Positions 39,958 to 49,175 of a stretch of 64,000 bases of DNA are shown here, in pieces. The first letter of the stretch is position 1. The number at the start of each line of letters is the position of its first letter. The translations under genes and the position numbers were made by a program. The notes beneath the pieces were generated by a model. The model was not told the DNA's origin, made no database searches, and saw nothing but the letters and a program-made list of their open reading frames with translations. This DNA is from Candidatus Scatomonas pullistercoris (GTDB taxonomy: Bacteria; Bacillota; Clostridia; Lachnospirales; Lachnospiraceae): contig DVOO01000022.1 in assembly GCA_018713515.1 (NCBI GenBank), forward strand, positions 38,971-102,970, read 5' to 3'.

Positions 39958-42693
39958 ATGGAAAATACAGCGAAACATACATCCTCCCCGCTCACCCTGG
40001 GCATTCTGGCCCATGTGGACGCGGGAAAGACCACCCTGTCCGAGGCCATGCTGTACCTGACCGGAAGCATCCGGAAGCTGGGCCGGGTGGACCACAGGGA
40101 CGCGTTTCTGGACACGGAGGAGCTGGAAAAGGCCAGAGGGATCACCATATTCTCCAAGCAGGCGGAATTTTCCTTGGAGGGCCGGGATGTGACGCTGCTG
40201 GATACGCCGGGCCACGCGGATTTTTCACCGGAGATGGAGCGGACGCTACAGGTGCTGGACTGCGCCGTGCTGGTCATCAGCGGAGCGGACGGAGTCCAGG
40301 GCCAGGTATACACCCTCTGGAAGCTTCTGAAGCGGTATGGGATTCCGGTACTTCTGTTTGTCAATAAGATGGATCAGCCGGGGACAGACCGGCAGAATCT
40401 CCTGAAAGAGCTGCAGGAGAAGCTGGATCCCCGCTGCATGGATTTCGGCGCGGATCTGACGGCGGAAGAACAGCAGGAGGAGCTGGCGGTCTGTTCCGAG
40501 AAGCTGCTGGAGCGCTACCTGGAGGGAGACGCTGTGACGGCGGAGGATATCCGGCGGCTGGTGGAGAACCGGGAGGTATTTCCCTGTTATTTTGGCTCGG
40601 CCCTGAAGCTGGAAGGGGTGCGGGAGCTGCTGGAGGGCCTGGAACAGTACGGGCCCCGGCGGGAATATCCGGACGCCTTCGGGGCAAGGGTTTTTAAGAT
40701 CTCCCGGGACGCCAGGGGAGAGCGGCTGGCCTGGATGAAGATCACGGGAGGCAGCCTGCGGGTGAAAGCGCTTCTCTCCGGAGGGGGAGAGGCGCCCTGG
40801 GAAGAGAAGGTGAACCAGATCCGCATTTACTCAGGCGGCTCCTACCGTCTGGAGCAGCAGGCGGAGGCGGGAAGGATCTGCGCCGTCAGCGGGCTTTCCC
40901 GGGTGCGGGCCGGGGAGGGCCTTGGCAGTGAGCCGGCCGGGGAGCCGGGTCTGCTGGAACCGGTGCTTACGTACCGGCTGATCCTTCCGGAGGATACGGA
41001 TCCGAAAAAGGCCATGGAAGCCCTGGAGAGTCTGGAGGAGGAAGAGCCCATGCTGCGCGCCGCCAGGGATCCGGAGACGGGAGAGATCTCTGTGCGGGTC
41101 ATGGGGCAGGTGCAGATGGAGATTCTGCAGCAGCTTCTCAAAGTCAGGTATGGGCTGAGGGCAGAATTTGGCGCTGGTTCTATTATATATAAGGAAACTA
41201 TTTTTTGCACCGCGGAAGGGGTTGGCCATTTTGAGCCTCTGCGGCATTACGCGGAAGTCCATCTGCTGCTGGAGCCCGGGGAGCCGGGCAGCGGCCTGGT
41301 TTTCGGGAGCCGGTGCCGGGAGGATGATCTGGACGGGAACTGGCAGCGGCTGATTCTGAAGCACCTGGAGGAGAAGAAGCACCGGGGTGTGCTGACGGGC
41401 TCGGAGATCACGGATATGAAAATTACGCTGTTGACCGGACGGGCCCACACGAAGCACACGGAGGGCGGCGATTTCCGGCAGGCGGCCTGGCGGGCGGTCC
41501 GGCAGGGCCTGATGGAGGCCGGGTGTGTGCTGCTGGAGCCGGTCTATGCCTTCCGCCTGGAGCTGCCGGCGGAAAATCTGGGCCGGGCCATCTCGGACTT
41601 TCAGCGCATGGGCGGCGCCACGGAGCCTCCGGAGTCGGACGGCACGCGGGCGATCCTTACGGGAAGCGTCCCGGCAGCCTCCCTGGGCAATTATCAGGAG
41701 GAGCTGACGGGCTACACCCGGGGGCAGGGACGGCTGGTCTGCACCCTCCGGGGCTATGAGCCCTGCCATAACGCGGAGGAGGTGATCCGGGAGAAGGGCT
41801 ATGATCCGGAGCTGGATCCGGAGAATCCCTGCGGTTCCGTGTTCTGCTCCCACGGAGCCGGGGTGATCGTGCCCTGGGACCAGGTGCGGGACCATATGCA
41901 TGTGGACAGCGGATGGAGACAGGAAAAGAAAGAAAATCAGGCAGAAAAGAGGGACAGCCGGACCGGGAAAAAGCAGCCGGAGGAAAAAGCGGATTTCCGG
42001 GAGGCGGCCAGAGCCTACGAGGCCTCGGAGAAGGAACTCCGGGAGATCTTTGAGAGGACCTACCGCACCGGGGAGAGGGAGGAAGCGCGGGATCGCCGGG
42101 GCTGGCGGCGGCCGGCCCGCAGAGAGGGCGCTCCCTCCGGAGAAAATGCCTTTTCTCCCCGCAGAAGGAAGCCTGTAGAAGAATATCTGCTGGTGGACGG
42201 CTATAATATCATCTTCGCCTGGGAGGAGCTGCGGGACCTGGCGGAGGCAAATATAGACGCGGCCCGGGACAAGCTGATGGATATTCTCTGCAATTATCAG
42301 GGGACCCGCCCCGGCACGCTGATCCTGGTCTTTGACGCCTACAAGGTGCCGGGAGGTCCGGGAGAAGTGAACCGGTATCACAACATTTTTGTGGTATACA
42401 CAAAAGAGGCGGAAACTGCGGACCAGTATATTGAGAAAACGGTCCGAAAAATTGGACAGCAGCACCGGGTCAGAGTGGCCACCTCGGATGCCCTGGAGCA
42501 GGTGATCATTCTGGGGGGCGGAGCCCGGCGGGTATCGGCCCGGGAATTCCGGGAGGAGATCCGGGAGAGCCAGAGGGAGCTGCGGGAGTCTTATCTGGAA
42601 AAGAGCGAGGGGGGCGGGCGTCGCCTGTTTGAGGAAGTGCCGGACGAGCTGGCCGGAAAACTGGAAGACATCCGGCTGGGCAAAGAGGAGTAA
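39958..42693 (+). CDS. TetM-like ribosomal GTPase fused to a YacP/Rae1-like NYN nuclease domain
   Basis: A 911-residue protein. Residues 15-640 follow the EF-G/TetM plan: AHVDAGKTT (18-26), RGIT (60-63), DTPGH (82-86), NKMD (136-139), then the EF-G-like later domains. A charged linker (about 640-738, rich in Lys, Glu and Arg) leads to a NYN/YacP domain at 742-911. There LLVDGYNIIFAWEEL has Asp747, LVFDAYKVPGGPGE follows, then YTKEAETADQYIEK, VRVATSDALEQVIILG and ARRVSAREFREEI, all matching YacP/Rae1. Rae1 cuts mRNA in the ribosomal A site, and TetM-like GTPases bind there, so a ribosome-targeted nuclease is plausible (inference). True tetracycline resistance is not implied. Confidence 0.88.
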   Translation: MENTAKHTSSPLTLGILAHVDAGKTTLSEAMLYLTGSIRKLGRVDHRDAFLDTEELEKARGITIFSKQAEFSLEGRDVTLLDTPGHADFSPEMERTLQVLDCAVLVISGADGVQGQVYTLWKLLKRYGIPVLLFVNKMDQPGTDRQNLLKELQEKLDPRCMDFGADLTAEEQQEELAVCSEKLLERYLEGDAVTAEDIRRLVENREVFPCYFGSALKLEGVRELLEGLEQYGPRREYPDAFGARVFKISRDARGERLAWMKITGGSLRVKALLSGGGEAPWEEKVNQIRIYSGGSYRLEQQAEAGRICAVSGLSRVRAGEGLGSEPAGEPGLLEPVLTYRLILPEDTDPKKAMEALESLEEEEPMLRAARDPETGEISVRVMGQVQMEILQQLLKVRYGLRAEFGAGSIIYKETIFCTAEGVGHFEPLRHYAEVHLLLEPGEPGSGLVFGSRCREDDLDGNWQRLILKHLEEKKHRGVLTGSEITDMKITLLTGRAHTKHTEGGDFRQAAWRAVRQGLMEAGCVLLEPVYAFRLELPAENLGRAISDFQRMGGATEPPESDGTRAILTGSVPAASLGNYQEELTGYTRGQGRLVCTLRGYEPCHNAEEVIREKGYDPELDPENPCGSVFCSHGAGVIVPWDQVRDHMHVDSGWRQEKKENQAEKRDSRTGKKQPEEKADFREAARAYEASEKELREIFERTYRTGEREEARDRRGWRRPARREGAPSGENAFSPRRRKPVEEYLLVDGYNIIFAWEELRDLAEANIDAARDKLMDILCNYQGTRPGTLILVFDAYKVPGGPGEVNRYHNIFVVYTKEAETADQYIEKTVRKIGQQHRVRVATSDALEQVIILGGGARRVSAREFREEIRESQRELRESYLEKSEGGGRRLFEEVPDELAGKLEDIRLGKEE

Positions 42694-42731
42694 GGAAACG
42701 GTAAAAACGCCGGGGAAATCCGGGAAAGGGC

Positions 42732-42760
42732 TTGACATGCCCCTGATTAACTCGTATAGT
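42732..42760 (+). promoter_or_regulatory. Predicted promoter of the polysaccharide operon head
   Basis: TTGACA (42732-42737), a 17-base spacer, then TATAGT (42755-42760), about 90 bases before the first start codon. Confidence 0.75.
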
Positions 42761-42854
42761 TTGATTAGACTGCATTTTTATGCGTACAATTACTGAAAAA
42801 ACGGGGAACGGGACAGCAGGAGAAGTACTGTCTTAGAAGGAGAGTTGGAGCAAA

Positions 42855-43610
42855 ATGAAGAAGACAAAGCTAGGTGCAGGCCTTCTGGTAATCATTACTG
42901 TGGCAGCCACGGCGGCGGCCGGGGCGGCTTATATCAGCCGGGATCGAGAAGGGCCTGCCATAATTTTTGACGAAAGCACACAGACCTCTTATTACTCCGG
43001 CATAACGGAGGAGGAGCTGCTTGGCGGCGTCCGGGCCGAGGATAGCCGGGACGGGGATGTGACGGACAGCCTGATGGTGGAAAAGGTAAATGAGCTGGGC
43101 AGCCAGGCTGTGGTCACCTATGTGGCCATGGACAGCCGCTACAATGTCACCAAGGAAGAGCGGATTCTGGAGATTGACGGCGGCAGCGGAGCCGAGGTCT
43201 CTCCCACTCCCACACCGACCCCGGAGCCGGAAAACGAGGAGACGGCAGCCACGCCGGAGACGCCGACCCAGGCCGTCACGGTTACGCCCACGCCGACGGA
43301 AGACGCGTCGGAGGAAAGCCAGAGAACAGCTCAGATGGAGGCGAATATTGCTGCTCTTCCGGCGGGAAGCCCGGCGCTACGGCTGTCCCAGCATGTGCTG
43401 AGCATTTCCGCGGGCAGCGAATTTAACCAGCTGGCCTACGTGGACAGCATCACCGATGATGTGGACACCTCCGATCTTCTGTTTACTCAGATCCAGATCG
43501 TGGGAACCGTGGACACGGCCACGCCGGGAACGTATTCCCTGACTTACTACGTCTACGACAGCGACGGCAACATTTCCAACGAGGATGTGCTGGAGGTGAC
43601 GGTGGTATGA
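42855..43610 (+). CDS. Secreted protein with Ig-like (DUF5011-type) domains
   Basis: A 251-residue protein with an N-terminal membrane or signal segment (about residues 7-28). It then has one Ig-like unit ending VTYVAMDSRYNVTKEERIL, a Pro/Thr-rich linker (SPTPTPTPEPE and again VTVTPTPTED), and a second unit ending TYSLTYYVYDSDGNISNED. These resemble the repeats found in Gram-positive surface proteins (DUF5011/HYR-like). It is the first gene of the capsule regulatory block and overlaps the phosphatase gene by 4 bases. A role at the wall in polymer display or sensing is possible but not shown. Confidence 0.75.
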   Translation: MKKTKLGAGLLVIITVAATAAAGAAYISRDREGPAIIFDESTQTSYYSGITEEELLGGVRAEDSRDGDVTDSLMVEKVNELGSQAVVTYVAMDSRYNVTKEERILEIDGGSGAEVSPTPTPTPEPENEETAATPETPTQAVTVTPTPTEDASEESQRTAQMEANIAALPAGSPALRLSQHVLSISAGSEFNQLAYVDSITDDVDTSDLLFTQIQIVGTVDTATPGTYSLTYYVYDSDGNISNEDVLEVTVV

Positions 43611-44329
43611 TGATTGATCTGCACTGTCATATACTTCCGGGACTGGATGACGGAGCGAAGGATATGGAAGCCTGCCGGGAGATGCTGGAGGCGGCCTGGG
43701 CGGACGGGATCCGGGCCATTGTGGCCACGCCGCATTTTAACAGCCAGATGCCGGCCGATTACATGAAGCGGCGGAATCTGACCCTGGCGGCCGTATCCAG
43801 GATGGCGGAGAAGCTGCATCCGGGGTTTCGGCTGTTTCCGGGATTTGAACTGTATTTCGATTCCACGATCCCCGATCAGCTGGCGGCGGGAAAACCGCTG
43901 TCCCTGAACGGGACGAAATATGTGCTGGTGGAATTCCTGCCGGGGGCGGAGTACTCCTATATCCAGCGGGCGGTCCAGGAGATTCAGTACGCGGGATTCT
44001 GGCCGGTGCTGGCTCATATGGAACGGTATGAGGCCCTGGCGGAAGAGGAACGGATCCAGGAACTGATCGATATGGGCGCCTTCATGCAGATGAACGCGGG
44101 GAGCCTTCTGGGAAGGTATGGCTGGAAGCGGACCCGCCAGTTGTGGACGTATGTCCGGAAGGAGCAGATCCATGTGATCGGCTGCGACGCCCATGACGCC
44201 AGGATCCGGGGCTTCCGCATGACAGAGTGCAGAAAGGCCATCGGGAAAAAAGCGGGAAGCGAATATCAGAAACGGCTGTGCGGCGGCAGCGCGCTGGCCA
44301 TCATCAAAGGAGAGTATTTAGGTGAATAA
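43607..44329 (+). CDS. CpsB/YwqE-type PHP protein-tyrosine phosphatase
   Basis: A 240-residue PHP-fold metal-dependent phosphatase. The metal motifs are DLHCHILPGLDDGAKD at the start, IVATPHFNS, FPGFELYFDS, VLAHMERYEA and GCDAHDARIRGF. In Gram-positive capsule systems it dephosphorylates the tyrosine kinase encoded next. Two ATGs (43607, 43610) are possible; the first overlaps the preceding stop. It overlaps the kinase gene by 8 bases. Confidence 0.9.
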   Translation: MMIDLHCHILPGLDDGAKDMEACREMLEAAWADGIRAIVATPHFNSQMPADYMKRRNLTLAAVSRMAEKLHPGFRLFPGFELYFDSTIPDQLAAGKPLSLNGTKYVLVEFLPGAEYSYIQRAVQEIQYAGFWPVLAHMERYEALAEEERIQELIDMGAFMQMNAGSLLGRYGWKRTRQLWTYVRKEQIHVIGCDAHDARIRGFRMTECRKAIGKKAGSEYQKRLCGGSALAIIKGEYLGE

Positions 44330-45047
44330 GATTATAATCAACAATCATGCAAAGAGCAGTCTCCGGCAGAGAGAGATTTATCGCACTCTCCGGACCAATA
44401 TTGAATTTACCGGGGTGGAGAACCGGGTAATCGCCGTGACCAGCTGCATGCCCAACGACGGGAAATCCACCGTGGCCTATCAGCTGGCCTGCGCCTTTGC
44501 CGAGTCGGACAAGAAGGTGCTGCTGATCGACGCGGATCTTCGGAAGTCGGTGATGGTCAGCCGGCTGAAGCTGTCCGGCCAGCAGAAGGGCTTAAGCCAT
44601 TTCCTGTCCGGCCAGGCGGATGTGGGGGACGTGCTGTACAGCACCAACCAGAAGAACCTGTATATGATGCCCTCCGGCGTCCTTCCGGTCAACCCCACGG
44701 AGCTCTTGGGAAATGAGCGGTTCCACAAGCTTCTGAAGGCGGTAAAGGAATCCTTCCAGTATGTGATCGTGGATACGCCTCCCCTGGGCAGTGTCATCGA
44801 CGCCGCTGTGGCAGCCCAGAAGTGCGACGGAGCGATTCTGGTGCTCTCAGCCAATGAGACATCGCGGAATCTGGCCCGAAATGTGGTGGACCAGCTGGAG
44901 GCGGCCAGGGTGAAGATCCTGGGCGCGGTTCTGAATAAGGTGAACGTGAAGCAGAACGGCCAGTACGGCAGATACTACGGGGCGTACTACGGCCATTACG
45001 GCAAAGGGGAAGAGACAGCGGCCAGAGAGACAGGGGCGCAGAACTGA
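44322..45047 (+). CDS. CpsD/CapB-type bacterial tyrosine kinase
   Basis: A 241-residue BY-kinase. Walker A is SCMPNDGKSTVAYQ (about 41-54), Walker A' is VLLIDADLRKS and Walker B is YVIVDTPPLG. The C-terminal tail has the expected Tyr cluster, YGRYYGAYYGHYG, which is the autophosphorylation site. The GTG start is supported by AAAGGAGAG. It works with the membrane activator encoded next and is reversed by the PHP phosphatase. Confidence 0.92.
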   Translation: MNKIIINNHAKSSLRQREIYRTLRTNIEFTGVENRVIAVTSCMPNDGKSTVAYQLACAFAESDKKVLLIDADLRKSVMVSRLKLSGQQKGLSHFLSGQADVGDVLYSTNQKNLYMMPSGVLPVNPTELLGNERFHKLLKAVKESFQYVIVDTPPLGSVIDAAVAAQKCDGAILVLSANETSRNLARNVVDQLEAARVKILGAVLNKVNVKQNGQYGRYYGAYYGHYGKGEETAARETGAQN

Positions 45048-45073
45048 AAAATCCGGGGAGGACAGATGGAAGT

Positions 45074-45781
45074 ATGGAAACGAAACACGAAAATGACGAA
45101 ATGGAAATAGATCTGGGGGCAGTCTTCCGCATGCTGCTGTCCCGCTGGTGGGCCATTCTGCTGACGGCCATTCTGGGCGCCGCCGCGGGCCTTGGCATCA
45201 CGGCGGGACTTATGACGCCCCAGTACCGGTCATCGGCAATGCTGTACATTCTGCCGCGGAACGCGGAAGAGACCTCCATGTCGGATCTGCAGGTAGGTAC
45301 GGAGCTGGTAGCCGACTGTGTGGAGATCGCCAAGAGCAATACGGTGCTGGACGCCACCATCCAGGATGTGGCGGCTCAGTACGGGGAGGTGTACACCCGG
45401 CAGGAAATCTCGGACATGGTATCTGTCACCAACGACGCGGATACCCGTATCCTGAACATTTCCGCCACCTATGAGAACCCGGTGATCGCCTGCGCTGTGG
45501 CCAACGCCGTGTCCACGGAAACCTCCTCCCAGGTGGCTGCCATCATGCAGACCACGCCGCCCACGGTGGTGGAGAGCGCGGAGGTGTCGGATACGCCTGT
45601 CAGCCCCAGCACAAAGAGGAATATGGTGCTGGGAGCCGCAGTGGGACTGGTGCTCTGCTGCGCAGTTCTGGTGGTGCGCTATCTCGTGGATGACAGCATC
45701 CGCACCTCCGAGGATGTGGAGAAATATCTGGGCCTGAACGTGCTGGCTGTGGTGCCGCAGGAGGGAAAAGGCAAAGCCTGA
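45074..45781 (+). CDS. Wzz/CapA-type chain-length and kinase-activator protein
   Basis: A 235-residue protein with a short cytosolic start, a first membrane helix (about 22-45, RWWAILLTAILGAAAGLG), an extracellular coiled region and a second helix (about 178-200) followed by a short cytosolic tail. SDTPVSPSTKRNMVLGA before the second helix is the Wzz-type proline motif. It should anchor and activate the BY-kinase and set polymer length. It starts 26 bases after the kinase gene. Confidence 0.9.
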   Translation: METKHENDEMEIDLGAVFRMLLSRWWAILLTAILGAAAGLGITAGLMTPQYRSSAMLYILPRNAEETSMSDLQVGTELVADCVEIAKSNTVLDATIQDVAAQYGEVYTRQEISDMVSVTNDADTRILNISATYENPVIACAVANAVSTETSSQVAAIMQTTPPTVVESAEVSDTPVSPSTKRNMVLGAAVGLVLCCAVLVVRYLVDDSIRTSEDVEKYLGLNVLAVVPQEGKGKA

Positions 45782-46248
45782 AAAACCGGGAAGAAATTTC
45801 CATAGAATTTAACTTTACATTTTTGTAAAATGTGATAATATTTTGTTTCAGAGGACTTGCATAGAAGTATGGACGGAAGAGAAAGGAGAAAGAAGCCGGT
45901 TAAGGCGAATTTCTCCTTTTACCGCCCGGACAGAACAAAAGCAGAACGCCAAAGTTTCCGGGAACCGGAGAAAATTTTAAGGAGGCGAAAACAGATGTAC
46001 CTGAACAGACAGCAAAGCATAGGGCGAACTTTCCGGACAGAAATCCGAATGAGTCCAAAAGAGAAAACAGCGAAAAAAGTGTGCCTCTGGAGAAGATCCG
46101 CAGCCGGCAGGAATGCGGGATTTCCAGAATGGCCCAGGCTTTTGCTGCTGTTTTTTGCGTCTGGGGCTGGAATATCCGATAACGGAACTCTGTAGAGATC
46201 GGCAGGGGCATCACCCAACTGTGAGAATTTTCAAGGGAGGAATCGTTC
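45782..46248 (+). other. Long untranslated leader before the CapD-like gene
   Basis: About 470 bases. A promoter-like TTTACA (45814-45819) with TAATAT (45836-45841) sits near the beginning, over an ACATTTT-TGT-AAAATGT palindrome. A frame is open through 45857-46195, but its composition is unlike a real protein and I reject it. A large imperfect stem spans about 46110-46180. The length suggests a regulated leader. Confidence 0.45.
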
Positions 46249-48390
46249 ATGAGGGGCGGACAGAAAAAACAAAAGGGCGGCAAGCTGGCCCATTGGAGAA
46301 TCATCTCCGTTTATCTTATATTATATGATATTTTGGCCATTAACTTCTCCTGGTTCCTGGGTCTGCTGTTGCGGTTCGATTTCCGGTACTCCCGGATCCC
46401 GGAAGAATACCTGAATGCCATGCTGGATTTTGCGCCTTTTTATACAATTTTCTGCATTGCCGTGTACTCGCTGCTGCATCTGTATAAGAGTATCTGGCGG
46501 TTTGCTAGCTTCAGCGAACTAAGCCGGATTCTGCTGGCCACGGTTATCACGGCTCCGGTACATATGATCGGCATTACCGTATTTGTGCGGCCCATGCCTC
46601 TTTCCTACTACCTGATCGGAGCATCTTCCCAGCTGATCCTGACGGTGCTGGTGCGGTTCGCGTACCGGTATGTGACACTGATCCGGACGAAACGGGAAAA
46701 AGAAACCAAGGCGGTTCACAACGTGATGATCATCGGCGCCGGGGCCGCAGGGCAGGTAATCCTGCGGGAACTGAAGTTCTCCCGGGAAATGAATGCTAAA
46801 GTATGCTGCATCATCGACGATAATCCCAACAAATGGGGCCGGTTTATGGAAGGGGTCCTGGTGGCGGGAGGCCGGGACTGCATCTTGGCCAGTGTGGAAA
46901 AGTACAACATCAATCAGATTCTTTTTGCAATACCCACCGCCAGTCCGGCGGAGCGGAGAGACATCCTGAATATCTGCAAGGAAACCCGCTGCGAATTAAA
47001 AAGCCTGCCTGGCGTTTACCAGCTGGCCAGCGGAGAGGTTTCCCTGAGCAAGATGAAACCGGTGGCAGTGGAGGATCTGCTGGGCCGGGAGCCTATTAAG
47101 GTAAACATGGAAGAGATCTTCCAGTATCTGAAAGGGAAAACCATTCTGGTAACAGGAGGCGGCGGTTCCATCGGCAGCGAGCTCTGCCGGCAGATCGCAG
47201 GCCATGCCCCGAAGCAGCTGATCATTTTTGACATTTATGAAAACAACGCGTATGATATTGAACAGGAGCTGCGGCGGAAATATCCGGAACTGAACCTGAC
47301 GGTACTGATCGGTTCTGTCCGCGACAGCCGCAGGATAGATCAGATCTTCAGCAGATACCGTCCGGATATTGTGTACCATGCGGCGGCTCACAAGCATGTG
47401 CCCCTCATGGAAACCAGCCCTAACGAGGCCATTAAAAACAATGTGATCGGCACCTACAAGACCGCTTACGCAGCCCTGAAATACGGCGCCCAAAGATTTG
47501 TGCTGATCAGTACCGACAAAGCGGTGAATCCCACCAATATTATGGGAGCCAGCAAGCGTCTGTGCGAGATGGTAATCCAGAGCATGGACGCCATCAGCAA
47601 GGAAGGCCGCATGGATCTGCTGCCTCTGCTGCACGCCCACATGGACCGGCTGGAAGGCAGGAAGGTGATCAGCGATCCGGCGGAACAGACCTCTGTGGAG
47701 GACATCCGGAAGAGCAGACCCAATGTGCGGATCGAAAGCATCAGCAACAAAGAACGGAAGAGTACCCAATTTGTAGCGGTACGGTTCGGAAACGTGCTGG
47801 GCAGCAACGGCTCGGTGATCCCCCTGTTTAAGAAGCAGATCGAGGAGGGCGGTCCGGTGACCGTGACCCATCCGGATATCATCCGCTATTTTATGACCAT
47901 CCCGGAGGCTGTAAGCCTGGTGCTGCAGGCCGGTACTTACGCCTGGGGCGGAGAAATCTTCGTGCTGGACATGGGGGCGCCGGTGAAAATCGACACCCTG
48001 GCCAGAAACCTGATCAAGCTGTCCGGCTATGAGCCGGATGTAGACATCAAGATCGTGTATTCCGGACTTCGGCCGGGAGAGAAGCTTTTCGAGGAAAAGC
48101 TGATGGCCGAAGAAGGTATGAAGAAGACAGACAACGAGCTGATCTTTATTGGAAAGCCCATTCCCTTTGACGTCAGAACCTTCCTGAGACAGCTGGAAGA
48201 GCTGGCGAAGGAGAGCTACGAAAACAGCAGCCGCATTGTGGAGATGGTGGAAGCAATCGTACCCACCTTCCATCCGGTAGGAAACAAACCGACAGGAGAG
48301 GAAAACAAAGACAGCCTGGCGCTGGAAGAACAGAGGAAAGCAATGGAACAGGCGGCGGTGACCAGTATGAGGGCGGTGAAAGCGCAATAA
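46249..48390 (+). CDS. Membrane-bound nucleotide-sugar 4,6-dehydratase, CapD/PglF-like
   Basis: A 713-residue protein. Four N-terminal membrane helices (about 15-125) are followed by a first Rossmann domain (MIIGAGAAGQVILREL) and the catalytic SDR domain (LVTGGGGSIGSELCRQIA, HAAAHKHVPLMETSPNEA, ISTDKAVNPTNIMGASKR). The family converts UDP-GlcNAc to the 4-keto-6-deoxy sugar, the start of bacillosamine or related sugars. It is about 80 residues longer than usual because of an insert after MGASKRLCEMVIQ, before FVAVRFGNVLGSNGSV. AAGGGAGGAATCGTTC precedes the ATG. Confidence 0.88.
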   Translation: MRGGQKKQKGGKLAHWRIISVYLILYDILAINFSWFLGLLLRFDFRYSRIPEEYLNAMLDFAPFYTIFCIAVYSLLHLYKSIWRFASFSELSRILLATVITAPVHMIGITVFVRPMPLSYYLIGASSQLILTVLVRFAYRYVTLIRTKREKETKAVHNVMIIGAGAAGQVILRELKFSREMNAKVCCIIDDNPNKWGRFMEGVLVAGGRDCILASVEKYNINQILFAIPTASPAERRDILNICKETRCELKSLPGVYQLASGEVSLSKMKPVAVEDLLGREPIKVNMEEIFQYLKGKTILVTGGGGSIGSELCRQIAGHAPKQLIIFDIYENNAYDIEQELRRKYPELNLTVLIGSVRDSRRIDQIFSRYRPDIVYHAAAHKHVPLMETSPNEAIKNNVIGTYKTAYAALKYGAQRFVLISTDKAVNPTNIMGASKRLCEMVIQSMDAISKEGRMDLLPLLHAHMDRLEGRKVISDPAEQTSVEDIRKSRPNVRIESISNKERKSTQFVAVRFGNVLGSNGSVIPLFKKQIEEGGPVTVTHPDIIRYFMTIPEAVSLVLQAGTYAWGGEIFVLDMGAPVKIDTLARNLIKLSGYEPDVDIKIVYSGLRPGEKLFEEKLMAEEGMKKTDNELIFIGKPIPFDVRTFLRQLEELAKESYENSSRIVEMVEAIVPTFHPVGNKPTGEENKDSLALEEQRKAMEQAAVTSMRAVKAQ

Positions 48391-48406
48391 TCCAAGGAGC
48401 AGGAAA

Positions 48407-48727
48407 ATGGATAGGGAAAAGTATTTGAAAGATCCAAGATTCAAAGGAATACAATCTTTTGAAAGTAAAGTATGGCTGTCAAGCCCAACCATGCACGGAG
48501 ATGAGGAAAAGTGGGTTGTGGATGCAATTCGTACGAACTGGGTTTCGACAGTGGGCGAAAATATAAATATTGTGGGGGATGCGGCGGAGTCGTTGGAAAC
48601 TACCTACAATGGCATTCAGACAGGATGCTTTGGGGACGTATCGATTGTTTCTATGAATGGGAACAACGTCTTGGAGACGGAAATGAGGAAATGGTATTGT
48701 AAAGAGTGGACAAAAATGGCGGCTTAG
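48407..48727 (+). pseudogene. DegT/DnrJ-type aminotransferase with internal deletion
   Basis: The first about 52 codons match the N-terminus of sugar aminotransferases (VWLSSPTMHGDEEKWVVDAI, RTNWVSTVGENIN). The text then jumps to a central segment (GCFGDVSIVSMNGN) that normally lies about 130 residues later, just before the PLP lysine. After that the frame is lost. A ribosome site (AAGGAGC) remains. The PLP lysine and the rest are absent, so no active enzyme can be made. It may have been the native partner of the upstream dehydratase. Confidence 0.75.
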
Positions 48728-49175
48728 AATGGTGATATGGAGTCCTGTTTTTGTATAAAAGCGCCAATGAAATCGTACTAAAAGAGATATGTACAAAACA
48801 TAGGCGGTATGAACATCTACAGGCGGAAATGCCGGGTACATAACCGCCTGTACATTTTGTTAATGGATTTATTGGAAAGAGTCATACATAACCGTCTCAA
48901 AGAGACATTGTACATTGAATGAGAATGGGAGTGTCTCAAAGAAGTGGAAGGCATGAGAGCATATATTTCCATCTCGAAAGCAGCGGTCTTGGAGACGAGA
49001 AAATAGCACTAAATAGAGCAAAGAAATAAGATCCTTTATTCCTTCCGAATTAAAGTTTGGGATATTCGGGAGCAAGGAAGAAAACAACATACGAGTGTGG
49101 ATAGGAATGTGATTATCCGCACAGGAACCATTAAATATAAGTAGTTATTACTACAGAGAGAAGGGAAGGCTACAG
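48728..49175. other. Degenerate intergenic stretch
   Basis: About 450 bases with no gene that I can support. TACAGGCGG (48818-48826) and CCGCCTGTA (48844-48852) form a 9-bp inverted repeat without a proper T-run. The sequence becomes AT-richer here and may be a recombination scar at the entry to the variable glycan cassette. Confidence 0.5.

Noticed and set aside
39958..42693. Tetracycline-resistance gene tet(M)
   Set aside because: The GTPase part is only of the TetM-like type, and the NYN nuclease fusion and chromosomal context argue against an acquired resistance gene.
43198..43310. CCCAC/CCGAC-rich repeats as a DNA repeat element
   Set aside because: They simply encode the Pro/Thr linker of the secreted Ig-like protein.
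45857..46195. A 112-codon frame in the leader before the CapD-like gene
   Set aside because: Arg/Lys-rich text without domain, poor start context, and overlaps inferred promoter and leader structure.
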